From Brevibacillus_H ginsengisoli (lineage in GTDB: Bacteria > Bacillota > Bacilli > Brevibacillales > Brevibacillaceae): 64,000 nucleotides of DNA. The stretch covers positions 1 through 64,000 of the forward strand of contig NZ_JBNJQR010000008.1 of NCBI RefSeq assembly GCF_050113715.1, written 5' to 3'. The notes under the pieces were generated by a model that was not told the origin of the DNA, searched no databases, and saw only the letters and a program-made list of their open reading frames with translations. The translations under genes and the position numbers were made by a program. This document shows, one piece after another, positions 25,025-34,204 of the stretch (position 1 is the first letter of the stretch; each line of letters begins with the position of its first letter).

Positions 25025-25450
25025 TTAACGAACCCGCTGATATTCATCCTGAACAGCAACTGTTGCCGGCTGTTGCACCTTTTCTTCTGTTCGTAGTTCC
25101 ACGTCAATGATATGTACGTTTACTTCTACAACAGAAAGACCAGTCATACTTTCAATCGCATTACGAACGCTATCTTGAATATTACGAGCTACCTCGGGAA
25201 TGCGGTGTCCATATTTTACGATAATCGAGACATCAACAGCTGCTTCGCGAGTACCAACTTCCACACGAACACCACGTGCGATGTTCTTACGTCCCAAGCG
25301 CTCGGCGATATCACCTACTAAACCGCCACTCATATGCGCCACGCCTTCTACTTCAGAAGCCGCCATGCCTGCGATGACTTCAAGCACCTCGGGAGCAATT
25401 TGTACCTTGCCAAGATCTGTTTTCTCTATATCGGTTGCAAACTCTTCCAT
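25025..25450 (-). CDS. yqhY: Asp23/Gls24 family envelope stress protein (YqhY-like)
   Basis: A 141-residue Asp23 family protein in the position of B. subtilis yqhY, next to accC and nusB. The family motif IAGMAASEVEGVAHMSGG and the region VDVSIIVKYGHRIPEVARN are clear. The start is the ATG at 25448-25450 after GGAGGTG. In B. subtilis yqhY is linked with acetyl-CoA carboxylase control; a similar role is inferred from the conserved neighbourhood. Confidence 0.93.
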   Translation of the reverse strand: MEEFATDIEKTDLGKVQIAPEVLEVIAGMAASEVEGVAHMSGGLVGDIAERLGRKNIARGVRVEVGTREAAVDVSIIVKYGHRIPEVARNIQDSVRNAIESMTGLSVVEVNVHIIDVELRTEEKVQQPATVAVQDEYQRVR

Positions 25451-25510
25451 GCTTCGCACCTCCCATTACAATTTCTCTACATTATAGCAATTGAGGCTTT
25501 ACTTTACAAA

Positions 25511-26866
25511 CTACGCCTCATCCAGGTTGAGATCATACAATTCCAGGAATTTGGTATCAAACTGTCCACTGACAAACACTTCGTGGTCCAGAACCTTGAG
25601 ATGGAACGGAATGGTGGTGTGAATTCCGTCCACCACGAACTCACCGAGAGCACGCTTCATTCGTTCAATGGCTTCTTCCCGATCCTTGCCCCAGACAATG
25701 ATTTTGGCAATCATGGAGTCGTAGAATGGAGAAATTGTATAGCCCGGATAAGCGGCACTGTCGATCCGCACGCCATACCCGCCTGGTGCCAGGTAATTGA
25801 CAATTTTCCCTGGGGAAGGCATGAAATTCTTCGCCGGGTTCTCCGCATTGATGCGGCACTCAATCGCCCAGCCGTTCATTTGCACATCTTCTTGTGTAAA
25901 GGAGAGCGGCATGCCAGCAGCGACGCGGATTTGTTCTTTGATCAGGTCAAAACCGGTAACCAATTCGGTTACTGGATGTTCCACCTGAATTCGGGTATTC
26001 ATCTCCATGAAGTAGAACTTGCCATGTTTGTCGAGCAAGAATTCTACGGTACCCGCACCATGGTAGTTCACCGCTTTTGCGGCGGCTACCGCGGCATTCC
26101 CCATCTGTGCGCGCAGTTCTTCCGACAAAGCAGGAGATGGCGCTTCTTCAATCAGCTTCTGGTGGCGTCGTTGAATGGAACAGTCGCGTTCCCCCAAATA
26201 AACCACGTTGCCAAATTTATCTCCCATTACTTGAATCTCGACGTGACGAGGACCTTCAACGAATTTCTCCAAGTACACGCCCGGATTGCCAAAAGCGGTT
26301 TTGGCTTCACTTTGCGCTTGACGGATCGCCTTTTCCAGATCCTCGTCGTTGTGAGCAACGCGCATTCCGCGTCCGCCGCCACCTGCTGTAGCTTTTACCA
26401 TGACCGGATAACCGATCTCATTCGCTGTCTTGATCGCATCCGATATATCTTCAACAAGGCCTTCCGTACCAGGAACAGTAGGAACCCCCGCTATTTTCAT
26501 TGTTGCCTTGGCGGTTGATTTATCCCCCATCTTGGTAATGGCTTCAGGGTCAGGTCCAATAAAGGTAATCCCGCACGCTGTACATATCTCAGCAAAATCC
26601 GTATTCTCCGCCAAGAAACCATAACCCGGGTGAATGGCGTCCGCTCCTACCTTCGTTGCTACGCTCATGATGTTGGTCATGTTCAAATAGCTATCCTTCG
26701 AAGGTGTAGGTCCAATGCAATACGCTTCATCAGCGAGCTTCACATGTAATGATTCACGATCTGCTTCCGAGTAAACAGCCACTGAGCCAATACCCATTTC
26801 TCGACACGCACGAATGATACGTACGGCGATTTCTCCACGATTGGCAATTAATATTTTCTGGATCAT
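25511..26866 (-). CDS. accC: Acetyl-CoA carboxylase biotin carboxylase subunit
   Basis: ATP-dependent carboxylation of biotin on AccB, the first half-reaction of malonyl-CoA formation. The 451 residues are standard. The ATP-grasp glycine-rich loop AGGGGRGMR is near residue 165, and the catalytic EMNTRIQVEHPVTE is near residue 287. It starts 16 bp after accB and is co-transcribed. Confidence 0.98.
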   Translation of the reverse strand: MIQKILIANRGEIAVRIIRACREMGIGSVAVYSEADRESLHVKLADEAYCIGPTPSKDSYLNMTNIMSVATKVGADAIHPGYGFLAENTDFAEICTACGITFIGPDPEAITKMGDKSTAKATMKIAGVPTVPGTEGLVEDISDAIKTANEIGYPVMVKATAGGGGRGMRVAHNDEDLEKAIRQAQSEAKTAFGNPGVYLEKFVEGPRHVEIQVMGDKFGNVVYLGERDCSIQRRHQKLIEEAPSPALSEELRAQMGNAAVAAAKAVNYHGAGTVEFLLDKHGKFYFMEMNTRIQVEHPVTELVTGFDLIKEQIRVAAGMPLSFTQEDVQMNGWAIECRINAENPAKNFMPSPGKIVNYLAPGGYGVRIDSAAYPGYTISPFYDSMIAKIIVWGKDREEAIERMKRALGEFVVDGIHTTIPFHLKVLDHEVFVSGQFDTKFLELYDLNLDEA

Positions 26867-26882
26867 CCGATTTTCCCCCCGA

Positions 26883-27395
26883 TTATTCTGGTTTTACCAG
26901 GAACAGCGGTTGACCATATTCAACTAATTGTCCATCTTCAACTAGAATCTTTACGATTTCGCCTGTTACTTCCGCTTCGATTTCGTTGAACAGCTTCATT
27001 GCTTCCACGATACAAACGACTTTGCTCGCCGTTACTTTGTCACCTGGTTGAACAAATGCTGGCTTGCCTGGTTCTGAAGAACGATAGAACGTTCCAACCA
27101 TCGGAGAAACGATTTTATGTAAATTGGTCTCCTCTTCTACTGGTGCCGCTACAGGAGCTGCTTCTTGTACCGATTTAGCGACTGGAGCAGTTGGTTGCGC
27201 TTCCACAACTGGAGCCACCACTTGCGGTTGAATTTGAGGCACGACAGGTGCAACGATTTGCGGTACGACCATTTCAACGGCTCCAACATTTTTCTTGATC
27301 GCTACCTTGGCGCCTTCCAATTCCAACTCAAACTCTTGGATGGAAGATTGATCGACTAGCTTGATGATCTCACGAATTTCATGAATTTTAAACAT
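26883..27395 (-). CDS. accB: Biotin carboxyl carrier protein of acetyl-CoA carboxylase
   Basis: Carries the biotin between the carboxylase and transferase subunits. It is 170 residues when started at the ATG at 27393-27395 (MFKIHEIREIIKLV). An Ala/Pro/Val-rich linker (about residues 50-85) leads to the C-terminal biotinyl domain with the biotinylated lysine in EAMKLFNEIE. A GTG five codons upstream overlaps the only AAAAGGAG site, so the ATG is the more likely start. It is paired with accC. Confidence 0.97.
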   Translation of the reverse strand: MFKIHEIREIIKLVDQSSIQEFELELEGAKVAIKKNVGAVEMVVPQIVAPVVPQIQPQVVAPVVEAQPTAPVAKSVQEAAPVAAPVEEETNLHKIVSPMVGTFYRSSEPGKPAFVQPGDKVTASKVVCIVEAMKLFNEIEAEVTGEIVKILVEDGQLVEYGQPLFLVKPE

Positions 27396-27582
27396 AGTGT
27401 TTTGGTCCACTCCTTTTAGTAGAGCTTATACATTCACTCATTAGTACTTAGTAAAATGATAAGTACACTAGCTTTTCGCTTAGTAATCCATAGTTCTCAT
27501 GGTAGCTTTTTGGAACAACCACGTCAAGAACAGCTTCTATTATCAGGTATTAAAGAAGAAAATCATAGCGAAATCTTGCCAA

Positions 27583-27617
27583 AAATAAATGCCCTGCCGT
27601 TATGACACGACAAGGCA
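27583..27617 (-). terminator. Terminator after spoIIIAH
   Basis: On the minus strand AAATGCC...GGCATTT with an extended inner stem is followed by ATTTTTGG. It ends the spoIIIA operon, before accB. Confidence 0.75.
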
Positions 27618-27632
27618 TTTGAGCTACACGGT

Positions 27633-28247
27633 TTATGGTATGTTGCGTACAATTACGCTGCTTCCGGATACTTTGAAGTGTTGTTTGGTCATCGCGATAA
27701 TGTCCACTACTTCATCCGCCTGAAGCTTTTCTTTTTGGACGATTACGTCAACCGTTTTGTCCTGCGCATTTACGAGAGCGTTCTTATAGCCTTTGGCTTT
27801 GAGCAAATCTTCCATGGCCAGGGTTTGCGTTTCAATGTTGGATAGCTCCTCGTGTTTCGCTTTTGCGTCAGCCATCGCTTGAGGAGAAGCATCCGGATTG
27901 GTCGCAATCGCCATTTGCTCATCTTTTTGTTGCTCCATCAAAGCATCTCGTTTCAGTTTATGACTTTCGAAGTAATCGTTGGTTCCTTCTGGAAGTGGCG
28001 CCGCATTAGTATCGGTGCCGGAAGTTACCTCAGGAGATTGATTCTGTCCTTCAACCGGAGCGGCATCAGAACCTGGGAGATCCGTTTGCTTCGAGTTCAC
28101 TTCAACTCCCATAAGCGGTGCTTCCTGCTTGTTTTTATCACTGAGCGCAGGAATTTGCTGAGGTCCTTTCACGAGATAATACCCGGATAACACAACCATC
28201 ACCGCAAGCATTGTCAAAAGCCAAACAGTTTGTTTACGTAGTAACAT
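27633..28247 (-). CDS. spoIIIAH: Stage III sporulation protein AH
   Basis: The mother-cell ring protein of the feeding-tube complex, which binds forespore SpoIIQ across the intermembrane space. Of 204 residues, a single N-terminal transmembrane segment (WLLTMLAVMVVLSGYYLV) is followed by a variable linker and the C-terminal YscJ/FliG-like ring-building domain (VNAQDKTVDVIVQKEKLQ). It is the last gene of the eight-gene operon and is followed by a terminator. Confidence 0.96.
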   Translation of the reverse strand: MLLRKQTVWLLTMLAVMVVLSGYYLVKGPQQIPALSDKNKQEAPLMGVEVNSKQTDLPGSDAAPVEGQNQSPEVTSGTDTNAAPLPEGTNDYFESHKLKRDALMEQQKDEQMAIATNPDASPQAMADAKAKHEELSNIETQTLAMEDLLKAKGYKNALVNAQDKTVDVIVQKEKLQADEVVDIIAMTKQHFKVSGSSVIVRNIP

Positions 28248-28259
28248 TCTCATTACCCC

Positions 28260-28889
28260 CTAGCCTTTTTTTGGCAAGATTGAAATTTTATAAGCAGGCA
28301 CTTCCAACACTTTTTGTACAGCTTCTGTTATCCACGCTTTTACTTGGATGTTTTCTGCTCCTTTAGCGACGACTAGCACCCCTCTCACCTTTGGTTTGAC
28401 CGTTTTCACCACGACAGGCTGCTCCTGTTTGGCATTCAGCACGACCACCTTTTCATTACGTGATTGATCGCTTTGATTCCGGGTGGCTTTATCTTTATCA
28501 ACTTCGTTGGTAGTAGCGGATCTCGTGTCACGGTCTTTCTCCACAATAATTTCGGGAGTAGAGTCTAGATTGACCATAACTTCTACTTTTCCTACGCCAA
28601 TAATGTTCTCCAGAATCTCTTCCAGTTGGGTTTCGTACATGTTCTCGTATTCTCGAATGACGTTTTTCTCGACTGAACTGCCGAATACGGGGTTACTCTC
28701 CTGATCCCCGGAAGGCATCGTAGTTTGCCCCATCCTGTCATTCATCGATCGCTCTGGTTTCACGGCCAGGAAATCCGTAAAAATCATGAAAGCCACTCCG
28801 ATTCCCAACAGTACAATGAAGTAGTGAATCGGCCGCATTTTTTTGGCTTTTGAGTTTGTTTCAAAAATCTTTCGCAACCATTCCATCAT
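28260..28889 (-). CDS. spoIIIAG: Stage III sporulation protein AG
   Basis: Forms the large ring of the mother-cell side of the SpoIIIA-SpoIIQ channel. The 209 residues have one transmembrane helix (IHYFIVLLGIGVAFMIFTDF) and a ring-building domain (LEEILENIIGVGKVEVMVNL ... KVRGVLVVAKGAENIQVK). The genes on both sides are separated by fewer than 20 bp. Confidence 0.96.
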   Translation of the reverse strand: MMEWLRKIFETNSKAKKMRPIHYFIVLLGIGVAFMIFTDFLAVKPERSMNDRMGQTTMPSGDQESNPVFGSSVEKNVIREYENMYETQLEEILENIIGVGKVEVMVNLDSTPEIIVEKDRDTRSATTNEVDKDKATRNQSDQSRNEKVVVLNAKQEQPVVVKTVKPKVRGVLVVAKGAENIQVKAWITEAVQKVLEVPAYKISILPKKG

Positions 28890-28906
28890 CTCTTCATCCC
28901 CCCTTA

Positions 28907-29566
28907 CTATTGGCGATTTTCATTTAACTTGTTGGTCTTGCTGATATAGACTTGATTCTCCTGCAAGTCCCAATTTTTAGCGACACTCGCTGCGATTTGA
29001 CGGGAGAGCGGATCTTCTTGAGTTCCGGAGACAGGCAACGCTTCTTCTTGTTTGGAACCCTTCTGATCTCCAATTCTCACCTGAATCGGTTTAATGCTCG
29101 CGATTTGTCGGGTTTGAGGTGGCTTGGTTTGATCTATATCAATCGAAACGGACTTAATTTGTGGTTGATCCGTCGATGTGTTGGACATTTGGATGCGAAC
29201 ATCGGAAACAGCCACTTGGTAGTGGTTTTCAACATCCCGTTTGATGAGTGTAGCCAGTTGTGTCGTCACGTAGCTGCTTACTTGCGTATCTTTTTCACCC
29301 GCTAGCTTCTGGGCCATTGATTTCCAATCGGATTGCGGTGACTTCCCGACGATCTCCTGTTGATAGCGGTTGAGTTGGATGGCCAAGTCCTCTTGTGAGA
29401 GATGAAGGAAGCTAAATAACGGAGAGAGAATCATGATCAAAATAATTAGCCCCATCACCATCTTGACGTAACGCTGCATATTCGTATTCGGCAAGATCAA
29501 GTCGAGGAAAGCAGCCAACAGAACGAGTAAAATGATTTTCTTGAGCCAAAGCGTAAGCAGTTCCAT
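28907..29566 (-). CDS. spoIIIAF: Stage III sporulation protein AF
   Basis: A 219-residue channel component with two N-terminal membrane helices (IILLVLLAAFLDLILP and YVKMVMGLIILIMILSPLF) and a C-terminal ring-building-like domain. I use the ATG at 29564-29566; a GTG three codons upstream overlaps the end of spoIIIAE. It is part of the mother-cell spoIIIA operon, under sigma-E. Confidence 0.95.
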   Translation of the reverse strand: MELLTLWLKKIILLVLLAAFLDLILPNTNMQRYVKMVMGLIILIMILSPLFSFLHLSQEDLAIQLNRYQQEIVGKSPQSDWKSMAQKLAGEKDTQVSSYVTTQLATLIKRDVENHYQVAVSDVRIQMSNTSTDQPQIKSVSIDIDQTKPPQTRQIASIKPIQVRIGDQKGSKQEEALPVSGTQEDPLSRQIAASVAKNWDLQENQVYISKTNKLNENRQ

Positions 29567-29575
29567 CTGTGTCAC

Positions 29576-30754
29576 CTACCGAACCATCATCGATATATTA
29601 CCGGCTGTAATAATGATTGTGATTGCTAAGAAGAACATGAGGCCTACTGTGGCGAGTGCGGCAAAGACAAATAAGAGGCTTTTTCCAATCGTTCCTAATG
29701 CCGTTATGATCGGGCTATTTCCAAGAGGCTGAAGCACAGCTGAGGAAAAGTTATAAATAAAAGCGAGAACCAAAATCTTGATCGCCGGAAAAGCGCAGAG
29801 AATGAGTAGAATCACCACCCCGGCAAGTCCAACCGCGTTCTTAACCAATAGAGAAGCGCCAATAACCGTATCCGCCGCATCAGAGAACATCCGTCCGACA
29901 ACCGGAACGAAATTACCCGTGACGTACTTGGCTGTTCGCAGGGTGACACCGTCGGTTACTGCTGAGGTAGCCCCTTGAATGCTGATAACCGCCAAAAAAA
30001 TGGTGAGAAACGAACCCAATGCTCCCATTGCGACATTGCGTAAAAGAGAAGCTAACTGCGTCACTTTGTAACGTTCCGAGAAAAGACTGACGATGGAGAG
30101 CAATGCTGATAGGAAGATGAGCGGAAAGACGATGGTGGCGATTAAGATACCGCTGGTGTGAATCATAAAGACGATAAGCGGATGCAGCATGGTAGCCGAT
30201 GCGATATTGCCCATGGACGCAAGCAACGCTAGCACGAGCGGGATCATCGCCAGCATGAAGTCAGACATGTTACTGATAGCGTCCTTGGCGTAGCTGATCG
30301 CGAGGTGAAAGCTGTTCATGGCAAGTACCATCAATACCAGATACGTTATCGAGTAGGCAACCGTGCTCACTGTGTTGCGTTCAAAGGCATTCTGCATTGA
30401 CTCAAGAATCATCGCAAACACGGTGATCACAATAATGGAGCTTAGCAGTTTCCCGTTTACCCAGATTTCATGAAAGACGAATTTCATCAAACCCTTTAGG
30501 ATTCCTGAGAGCGTGAGGTTTTCGTCTTGCATAATCAACGGGACGAAGCCCGGTGATTGAAGATCTGGAAGATACCCTTTGTATTGCTCCAGTGTCTTTT
30601 TCCAAAATTCTTCTACGTGATGCGTATCCAGGTGTTGAACCTGCTGACGTACAAGGGTATCGAGCGGATTCACCGTGTTCGTTTCAGCAGCGACCACTGC
30701 GTCTGGTAGTAAGAACAGTTGTAGAATAAAAAGTATCCAGCCGATTCGATACAC
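29576..30754 (-). CDS. spoIIIAE: Stage III sporulation protein AE
   Basis: A polytopic membrane component of the SpoIIIA secretion-like complex. The 392 residues have an N-terminal signal-like segment (IGWILFILQLFLLPDAVVA) and about eight further hydrophobic helices, e.g. VISIQGATSAVTDGVTLRTA flanked by membrane spans. It is full length compared with the family. Confidence 0.95.
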   Translation of the reverse strand: MYRIGWILFILQLFLLPDAVVAAETNTVNPLDTLVRQQVQHLDTHHVEEFWKKTLEQYKGYLPDLQSPGFVPLIMQDENLTLSGILKGLMKFVFHEIWVNGKLLSSIIVITVFAMILESMQNAFERNTVSTVAYSITYLVLMVLAMNSFHLAISYAKDAISNMSDFMLAMIPLVLALLASMGNIASATMLHPLIVFMIHTSGILIATIVFPLIFLSALLSIVSLFSERYKVTQLASLLRNVAMGALGSFLTIFLAVISIQGATSAVTDGVTLRTAKYVTGNFVPVVGRMFSDAADTVIGASLLVKNAVGLAGVVILLILCAFPAIKILVLAFIYNFSSAVLQPLGNSPIITALGTIGKSLLFVFAALATVGLMFFLAITIIITAGNISMMVR

Positions 30755-30802
30755 GCCTCATCACCCCTGCTTTGATTCCGTCCTGCGTCTATAGAAGAAT
30801 GG

Positions 30803-31192
30803 TTATACTGGTAAAAGATGAATAATCGTTTCTATAATGATTTGCACGATCGGAACAGCCAAAATGAGAATCAGCACTTTGCCCGCCAATTCGATTTTGG
30901 AAGCGATGGCTCCTTGTCCAGCGTCGCGTGTCACTTGTGCTCCAAATTCAGCAATGTAGGCAATTCCGATAATTTTCAGAATGGTTTCTAAGAACACCAG
31001 ATTCAAATCAGCTTGTACCGCCAGGCGTTCCAGTACCCGAATGACTTCTGAAATCTTGTCGATCAAAAAGTAAAAGATGATGATGCCACTTACAATGGCG
31101 ATCAGGAAGGCGAATATGGGTTTTTGTTCCTTGACCACGAGTGCGAGGATGGTTGCAATTAACCCTAGTCCAACAATTTGTACGATTTCCAT
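30803..31192 (-). CDS. spoIIIAD: Stage III sporulation protein AD
   Basis: A 129-residue membrane protein with four predicted helices (IVQIVGLGLIATILALVV, FAFLIAIVSGIIIFYFL and two more). Distantly FliP-like or FliQ-like inner-membrane channel proteins of the complex have this size. It lies between AE and AC. Confidence 0.95.
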   Translation of the reverse strand: MEIVQIVGLGLIATILALVVKEQKPIFAFLIAIVSGIIIFYFLIDKISEVIRVLERLAVQADLNLVFLETILKIIGIAYIAEFGAQVTRDAGQGAIASKIELAGKVLILILAVPIVQIIIETIIHLLPV

Positions 31193-31207
31193 CAGCTTCT
31201 GCCCTCC

Positions 31208-31411
31208 CTAGTTAAACAAAAACACTCGTTTAACCTCGGTAAACAAATCTCCCAAATAGTGAGCCACCATGTAAAGCACAACGACGAACCCGACTAGTGT
31301 CGCCCAATGGGCAATTTCTTCTTTTCCCGATTGCTTCAGTACCGTGTGAATGACGGCTGTGATGAAACCGACTCCGGCGATCTGAAAAACAGGAGTTACA
31401 TCAAAGTTCAC
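31208..31411 (-). CDS. spoIIIAC: Stage III sporulation protein AC
   Basis: A 67-residue membrane protein with two helices (FQIAGVGFITAVIHTVL and TLVGFVVVLYMVAHYLG). Normal length for SpoIIIAC. It is co-transcribed with AB and AD at short spacing. Confidence 0.94.
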   Translation of the reverse strand: MNFDVTPVFQIAGVGFITAVIHTVLKQSGKEEIAHWATLVGFVVVLYMVAHYLGDLFTEVKRVFLFN

Positions 31412-31426
31412 GCTCTACACCTCGTT

Positions 31427-31945
31427 TCAGAACATCAGAATGGCGACCAGTAAACCACTTAAAACACCAAGACTCTTGTACATTTTTTCGTACTTGCCCT
31501 GTTCGATTCTCGCTTCTTCTTCAATGCTGGCAAGTTGAGTGATCGATAACCGTAAATGTTTCTGCTGGTTCTCTCGATCAGAATTTCCCAGGCTGTATCC
31601 CAGACTGCTGATGACGTCTTTTTCCTCCTTGCGTAAAGCTGTCTCTCTCCAATGCTTCTCGAGCGACGTTTGCCAACAGGTATTGGTTGAATGCCCTTCC
31701 TCTGCTTGCAAGTGGGTAGCTGCGCTCAGAAAGAAGCATCCGATTTCGGGCTGTATCCGTTGACCGATTTTTTGAAAAGCTCGGTGCAAGGGCGTCGACC
31801 CGTAGACAATTTCGGTCTCCAAAAGTTGAAGGGAGAGAATCCAGCTCCTTACCTGCTGGGGTCTCGTCGCGTAGAACTTGGCGATTTGCCAGCCAACCAT
31901 TGACGCGGAGAAGACGATGAATGCGGCGCAAATCAGCTTGACCAT
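31427..31945 (-). CDS. spoIIIAB: Stage III sporulation protein AB
   Basis: A 172-residue protein with an N-terminal and a C-terminal membrane helix (LICAAFIVFSASMVGW and LGVLSGLLVAILMF), structurally related to GspF-like platform domains in the characterised family. It overlaps the 3' end of spoIIIAA by 13 bp. Confidence 0.95.
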   Translation of the reverse strand: MVKLICAAFIVFSASMVGWQIAKFYATRPQQVRSWILSLQLLETEIVYGSTPLHRAFQKIGQRIQPEIGCFFLSAATHLQAEEGHSTNTCWQTSLEKHWRETALRKEEKDVISSLGYSLGNSDRENQQKHLRLSITQLASIEEEARIEQGKYEKMYKSLGVLSGLLVAILMF

Positions 31946-32895
31946 ACGACATTCCCCTTCTCCAAGCGCGTCAGACGTCCATCATATACACCTTCAATGG
32001 TTCCTACACCCTGTGATCGATCCAAGATGACATATCGGGAGAAAACCTCCTGACTGATCAGCCTGGAGATAATGGGACGACGAGTCATATCAGCAAGCGT
32101 AGCCCCATGAGCTGAACAGATCACTGTTACACCCGCATGAATGGCTTCCCAGATCGCTTCACTGTCCTCTGCGCGACCGATTTCATCTACCACAATAACC
32201 TCAGGCGACATGGAGCGAATCATCATCATCATCCCGATTGCTTTGGGACAAGCATCCAACACATCGGTACGCGGCCCCACATCACGCTGGGGAACGCCGT
32301 GAAGGCATCCTGCCAGTTCTGAACGCTCGTCCACAATCGCTACTTTTCGACTGGAGGAATATTCGTTGCCGTAACTGATCATTCTAGCCAAGTCACGGAG
32401 AAGCGTTGTCTTCCCGCATTGCGGCGGCGAGATGATGAGTGTATTAAGGATTTTGCCTTGATCCATAAGGGATGGCAGCAGTTTCTGGGCAACCCCCTTT
32501 TTTTCTTTGGCAATTCGTATATTGAAGCTGGTAATGTCTCGAATTCCTTTGACATCTCCACGCTCCATTGTGACCTTGCCCGCAATCCCTATTCGATGGC
32601 CACCCGTTATTGTGATGTAACCGCGTTTTAATTCTTCTTCCAGAGCATATAGGGAGTGCTGACTGATTTGATTAATCAGTTTATTCACGATTTCTTCTGT
32701 AAACATCCAACCATTTCGTACATTTGCCGTTAATTGTCCGCTCGCGCTTACGTAGCTTACCTGCTGACCGTAGCGAATCTCCAAGGGTAAATTCTGTCGG
32801 AGTCGAATCTCTTCCATGTGTTCCTGAACCGCATTCGGGAGGGCAGACAAGATGTGACGGATTGGGGCAGGCAGGATTGCGAGTACTTCTTTCAT
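31933..32895 (-). CDS. spoIIIAA: Stage III sporulation protein AA, ATPase
   Basis: The AAA-type secretion ATPase-like protein of the complex. Of 320 residues, Walker A is PPQCGKTTLLRDLAR near residue 160 and Walker B is SPEVIVVDEIGRAEDSE near residue 220. I take the second ATG (32893-32895), with GGGGGG eight bases upstream. It is the first gene of the operon, with a sigma-E-like promoter 36 bp above the start. Confidence 0.97.
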   Translation of the reverse strand: MKEVLAILPAPIRHILSALPNAVQEHMEEIRLRQNLPLEIRYGQQVSYVSASGQLTANVRNGWMFTEEIVNKLINQISQHSLYALEEELKRGYITITGGHRIGIAGKVTMERGDVKGIRDITSFNIRIAKEKKGVAQKLLPSLMDQGKILNTLIISPPQCGKTTLLRDLARMISYGNEYSSSRKVAIVDERSELAGCLHGVPQRDVGPRTDVLDACPKAIGMMMMIRSMSPEVIVVDEIGRAEDSEAIWEAIHAGVTVICSAHGATLADMTRRPIISRLISQEVFSRYVILDRSQGVGTIEGVYDGRLTRLEKGNVVWSS

Positions 32896-32930
32896 TCTCA
32901 TTTCCCCCCTTTGTCCACATTGCTTACATC

Positions 32931-32960
32931 ATCCTATGCGGAAGTGGACGAGAATTATTC
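32931..32960 (-). promoter_or_regulatory. Sigma-E-like promoter of the spoIIIA operon
   Basis: On the minus strand GAATAAT is followed after about 15 bases by CATAGGAT, matching the mother-cell sigma-E pattern (-35 kmATAtt, -10 CATAnnnT). The spoIIIA operon is a known sigma-E target in Bacillus, which supports the reading. Confidence 0.55.
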
Positions 32961-33019
32961 CATCTTTCTCCCATTGAAAGAAAAGACTTCGTCCCTTTGC
33001 GCTCTGTGGAAGTTCGCAT

Positions 33020-33110
33020 GAAGCGGGGAAGACCGCTCTTTCACTACGAAAGGGAGTCGCCAAACGCTTCGCGCCCCTAAAGGGGTTGAGTGGCGACTCT
33101 TTTCCCTTTC
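33020..33110. other. GC-rich multi-hairpin element
   Basis: GAAAGGGAGTCGCC (33048-33061) pairs with GGCGACTC-TTTT-CCCTTTC (33092-33110) as a 14-15 bp stem with a four-base bulge. Inside it CCCCT-AA-AGGGG forms a second stem, and just outside AGCGG...CCGCT forms a third. It has no coding frame with a start signal. It is the main content of the 375-bp gap between spoIIIAA and the CD1247-like gene. It may be a terminator complex, a palindromic mobile repeat or a structured RNA. Confidence 0.45.
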
Positions 33111-33244
33111 TCTGTTCCTTCGCTTGGTATCATTTCCAAGGAGACTTCAAGCGGACAAAATCTTTTCTTGGTGGGCTTGCGCAAATGGTAGGAATGTTAA
33201 ATTACTTTATCTCTGTAAATCAATTCAACATTCCAATACTATTA

Positions 33245-33268
33245 AAAAAACCGGGAGATCCCGGTTTG
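33245..33268 (-). terminator. Terminator of the CD1247-like gene
   Basis: On the minus strand AACCGGG-ATCT-CCCGGTT is followed by TTTTTT, 9 bp past the stop. Confidence 0.8.
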
Positions 33269-33276
33269 AAGTACTC

Positions 33277-33699
33277 TTATGTTGGGTTAATCGGGCTTTG
33301 GTCAGGATGATGATATTCAACCGCATGGTAATGATTTTTACAGGTTGGGCATTCGGTTTCGAATACGGCTGCACCCTCGTCATCATCAAGATTGTAATAA
33401 TCGTCGTCATCGTCGAGGGAATAAGCTACATCGTACATGTCATCTTCATCGACATCTTCGTACAAATCATCATCCTCGTCGAACAGGAAGAGTTCCACAT
33501 CATTTAGATCTTCATCTACTGCTTCCACATATTCTTCCGTTTCTTCCAAGCGACGGTAGATCGCTTTTACCTCACCGGTTAATTCCTCCATGACTTCAAT
33601 CATGCCAGTCAGAATCTTTCCCTCCCGACTGGACTCTTCCACTTCGAATCCATCCGCCAATCCTCGTAAATAGGAAATACGCTTCTCCAAATAATCCAT
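33277..33699 (-). CDS. CD1247-type acidic protein with C-terminal CxxC
   Basis: A 140-residue protein whose N-terminus (MDYLEKRISYLRGLADGFEV) matches the CD1247 N-terminal domain found in many spore formers. A long acidic stretch (about residues 65-110, repeated D and E) leads to a CPTC near the C-terminus that suggests a half zinc site. It is close to spoIIIA in several genomes by my recollection. No function is known. A strong terminator follows it. Confidence 0.8.
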   Translation of the reverse strand: MDYLEKRISYLRGLADGFEVEESSREGKILTGMIEVMEELTGEVKAIYRRLEETEEYVEAVDEDLNDVELFLFDEDDDLYEDVDEDDMYDVAYSLDDDDDYYNLDDDEGAAVFETECPTCKNHYHAVEYHHPDQSPINPT

Positions 33700-33788
33700 G
33701 GTGCTCCCTCCTCGCGCTCACGTTCGTTTGATAGTATCTCCTGTCACACTCAGAAGTACAGATGGGAAAATTCGGGAAGACTGAATAG

Positions 33789-34061
33789 CTATTTGCGAAC
33801 CCCGATAAAAATAAGCGCCACTCCCGCAAAAATAATCAGCATTTTTGTCAGATTAATTTTCTCGGCCAAACCAATCAAACCAATGGTCGTAGTTGTCAGA
33901 AGCACGATAGGACCCACCAAAGCCAAGCCTGAGTTGACCAGCAGTGCCTTGTCCACCTGATTAAGCCTAAGTATCCAAAGAGCGGCCAAAATTTCAATTG
34001 TTCCTGAAATTAGGCGGAGGCTCGCCATTCCAATGATCGCTTTTTCCAACATTCCGAACAT
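33789..34061 (-). CDS. yqhV: YqhV family small membrane protein (DUF2619)
   Basis: A 90-residue membrane protein with three helices (SLRLISGTIEILAALWIL, LALVGPIVLLTTTTIGLIG and MLIIFAGVALIFIGV). It occupies the yqhV position near spoIIIA. The start is the ATG at 34059-34061, after GGAGGGGGGACAGGT. Sporulation-linked expression of yqhV is known in B. subtilis; its function is not. Confidence 0.88.
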   Translation of the reverse strand: MFGMLEKAIIGMASLRLISGTIEILAALWILRLNQVDKALLVNSGLALVGPIVLLTTTTIGLIGLAEKINLTKMLIIFAGVALIFIGVRK

Positions 34062-34204
34062 ACCTGTCCCCCCTCTTTCAACACCATATGCCAAGTTGTC
34101 TACATTTAGTCTTTGGCACAACTCAAGCTTCTTTTCACTTCACAAACCTGTCTCGCATAGGCTGTATAACAGAAATCTTAGGCATTTGAAATGAGGAGAA
34201 TTCA

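Noticed and set aside
25334..26518. Long plus-strand open frame (394 codons) opposite accC
   Set aside because: It is antisense to the highly conserved biotin carboxylase gene, lacks a good ribosome binding site and has no protein-like domain; it is a by-product of codon bias.
32724..33507. Plus-strand open frames around the spoIIIAA start and CD1247-like gene
   Set aside because: They are shadows of minus-strand genes and the hairpin element; no start signals.
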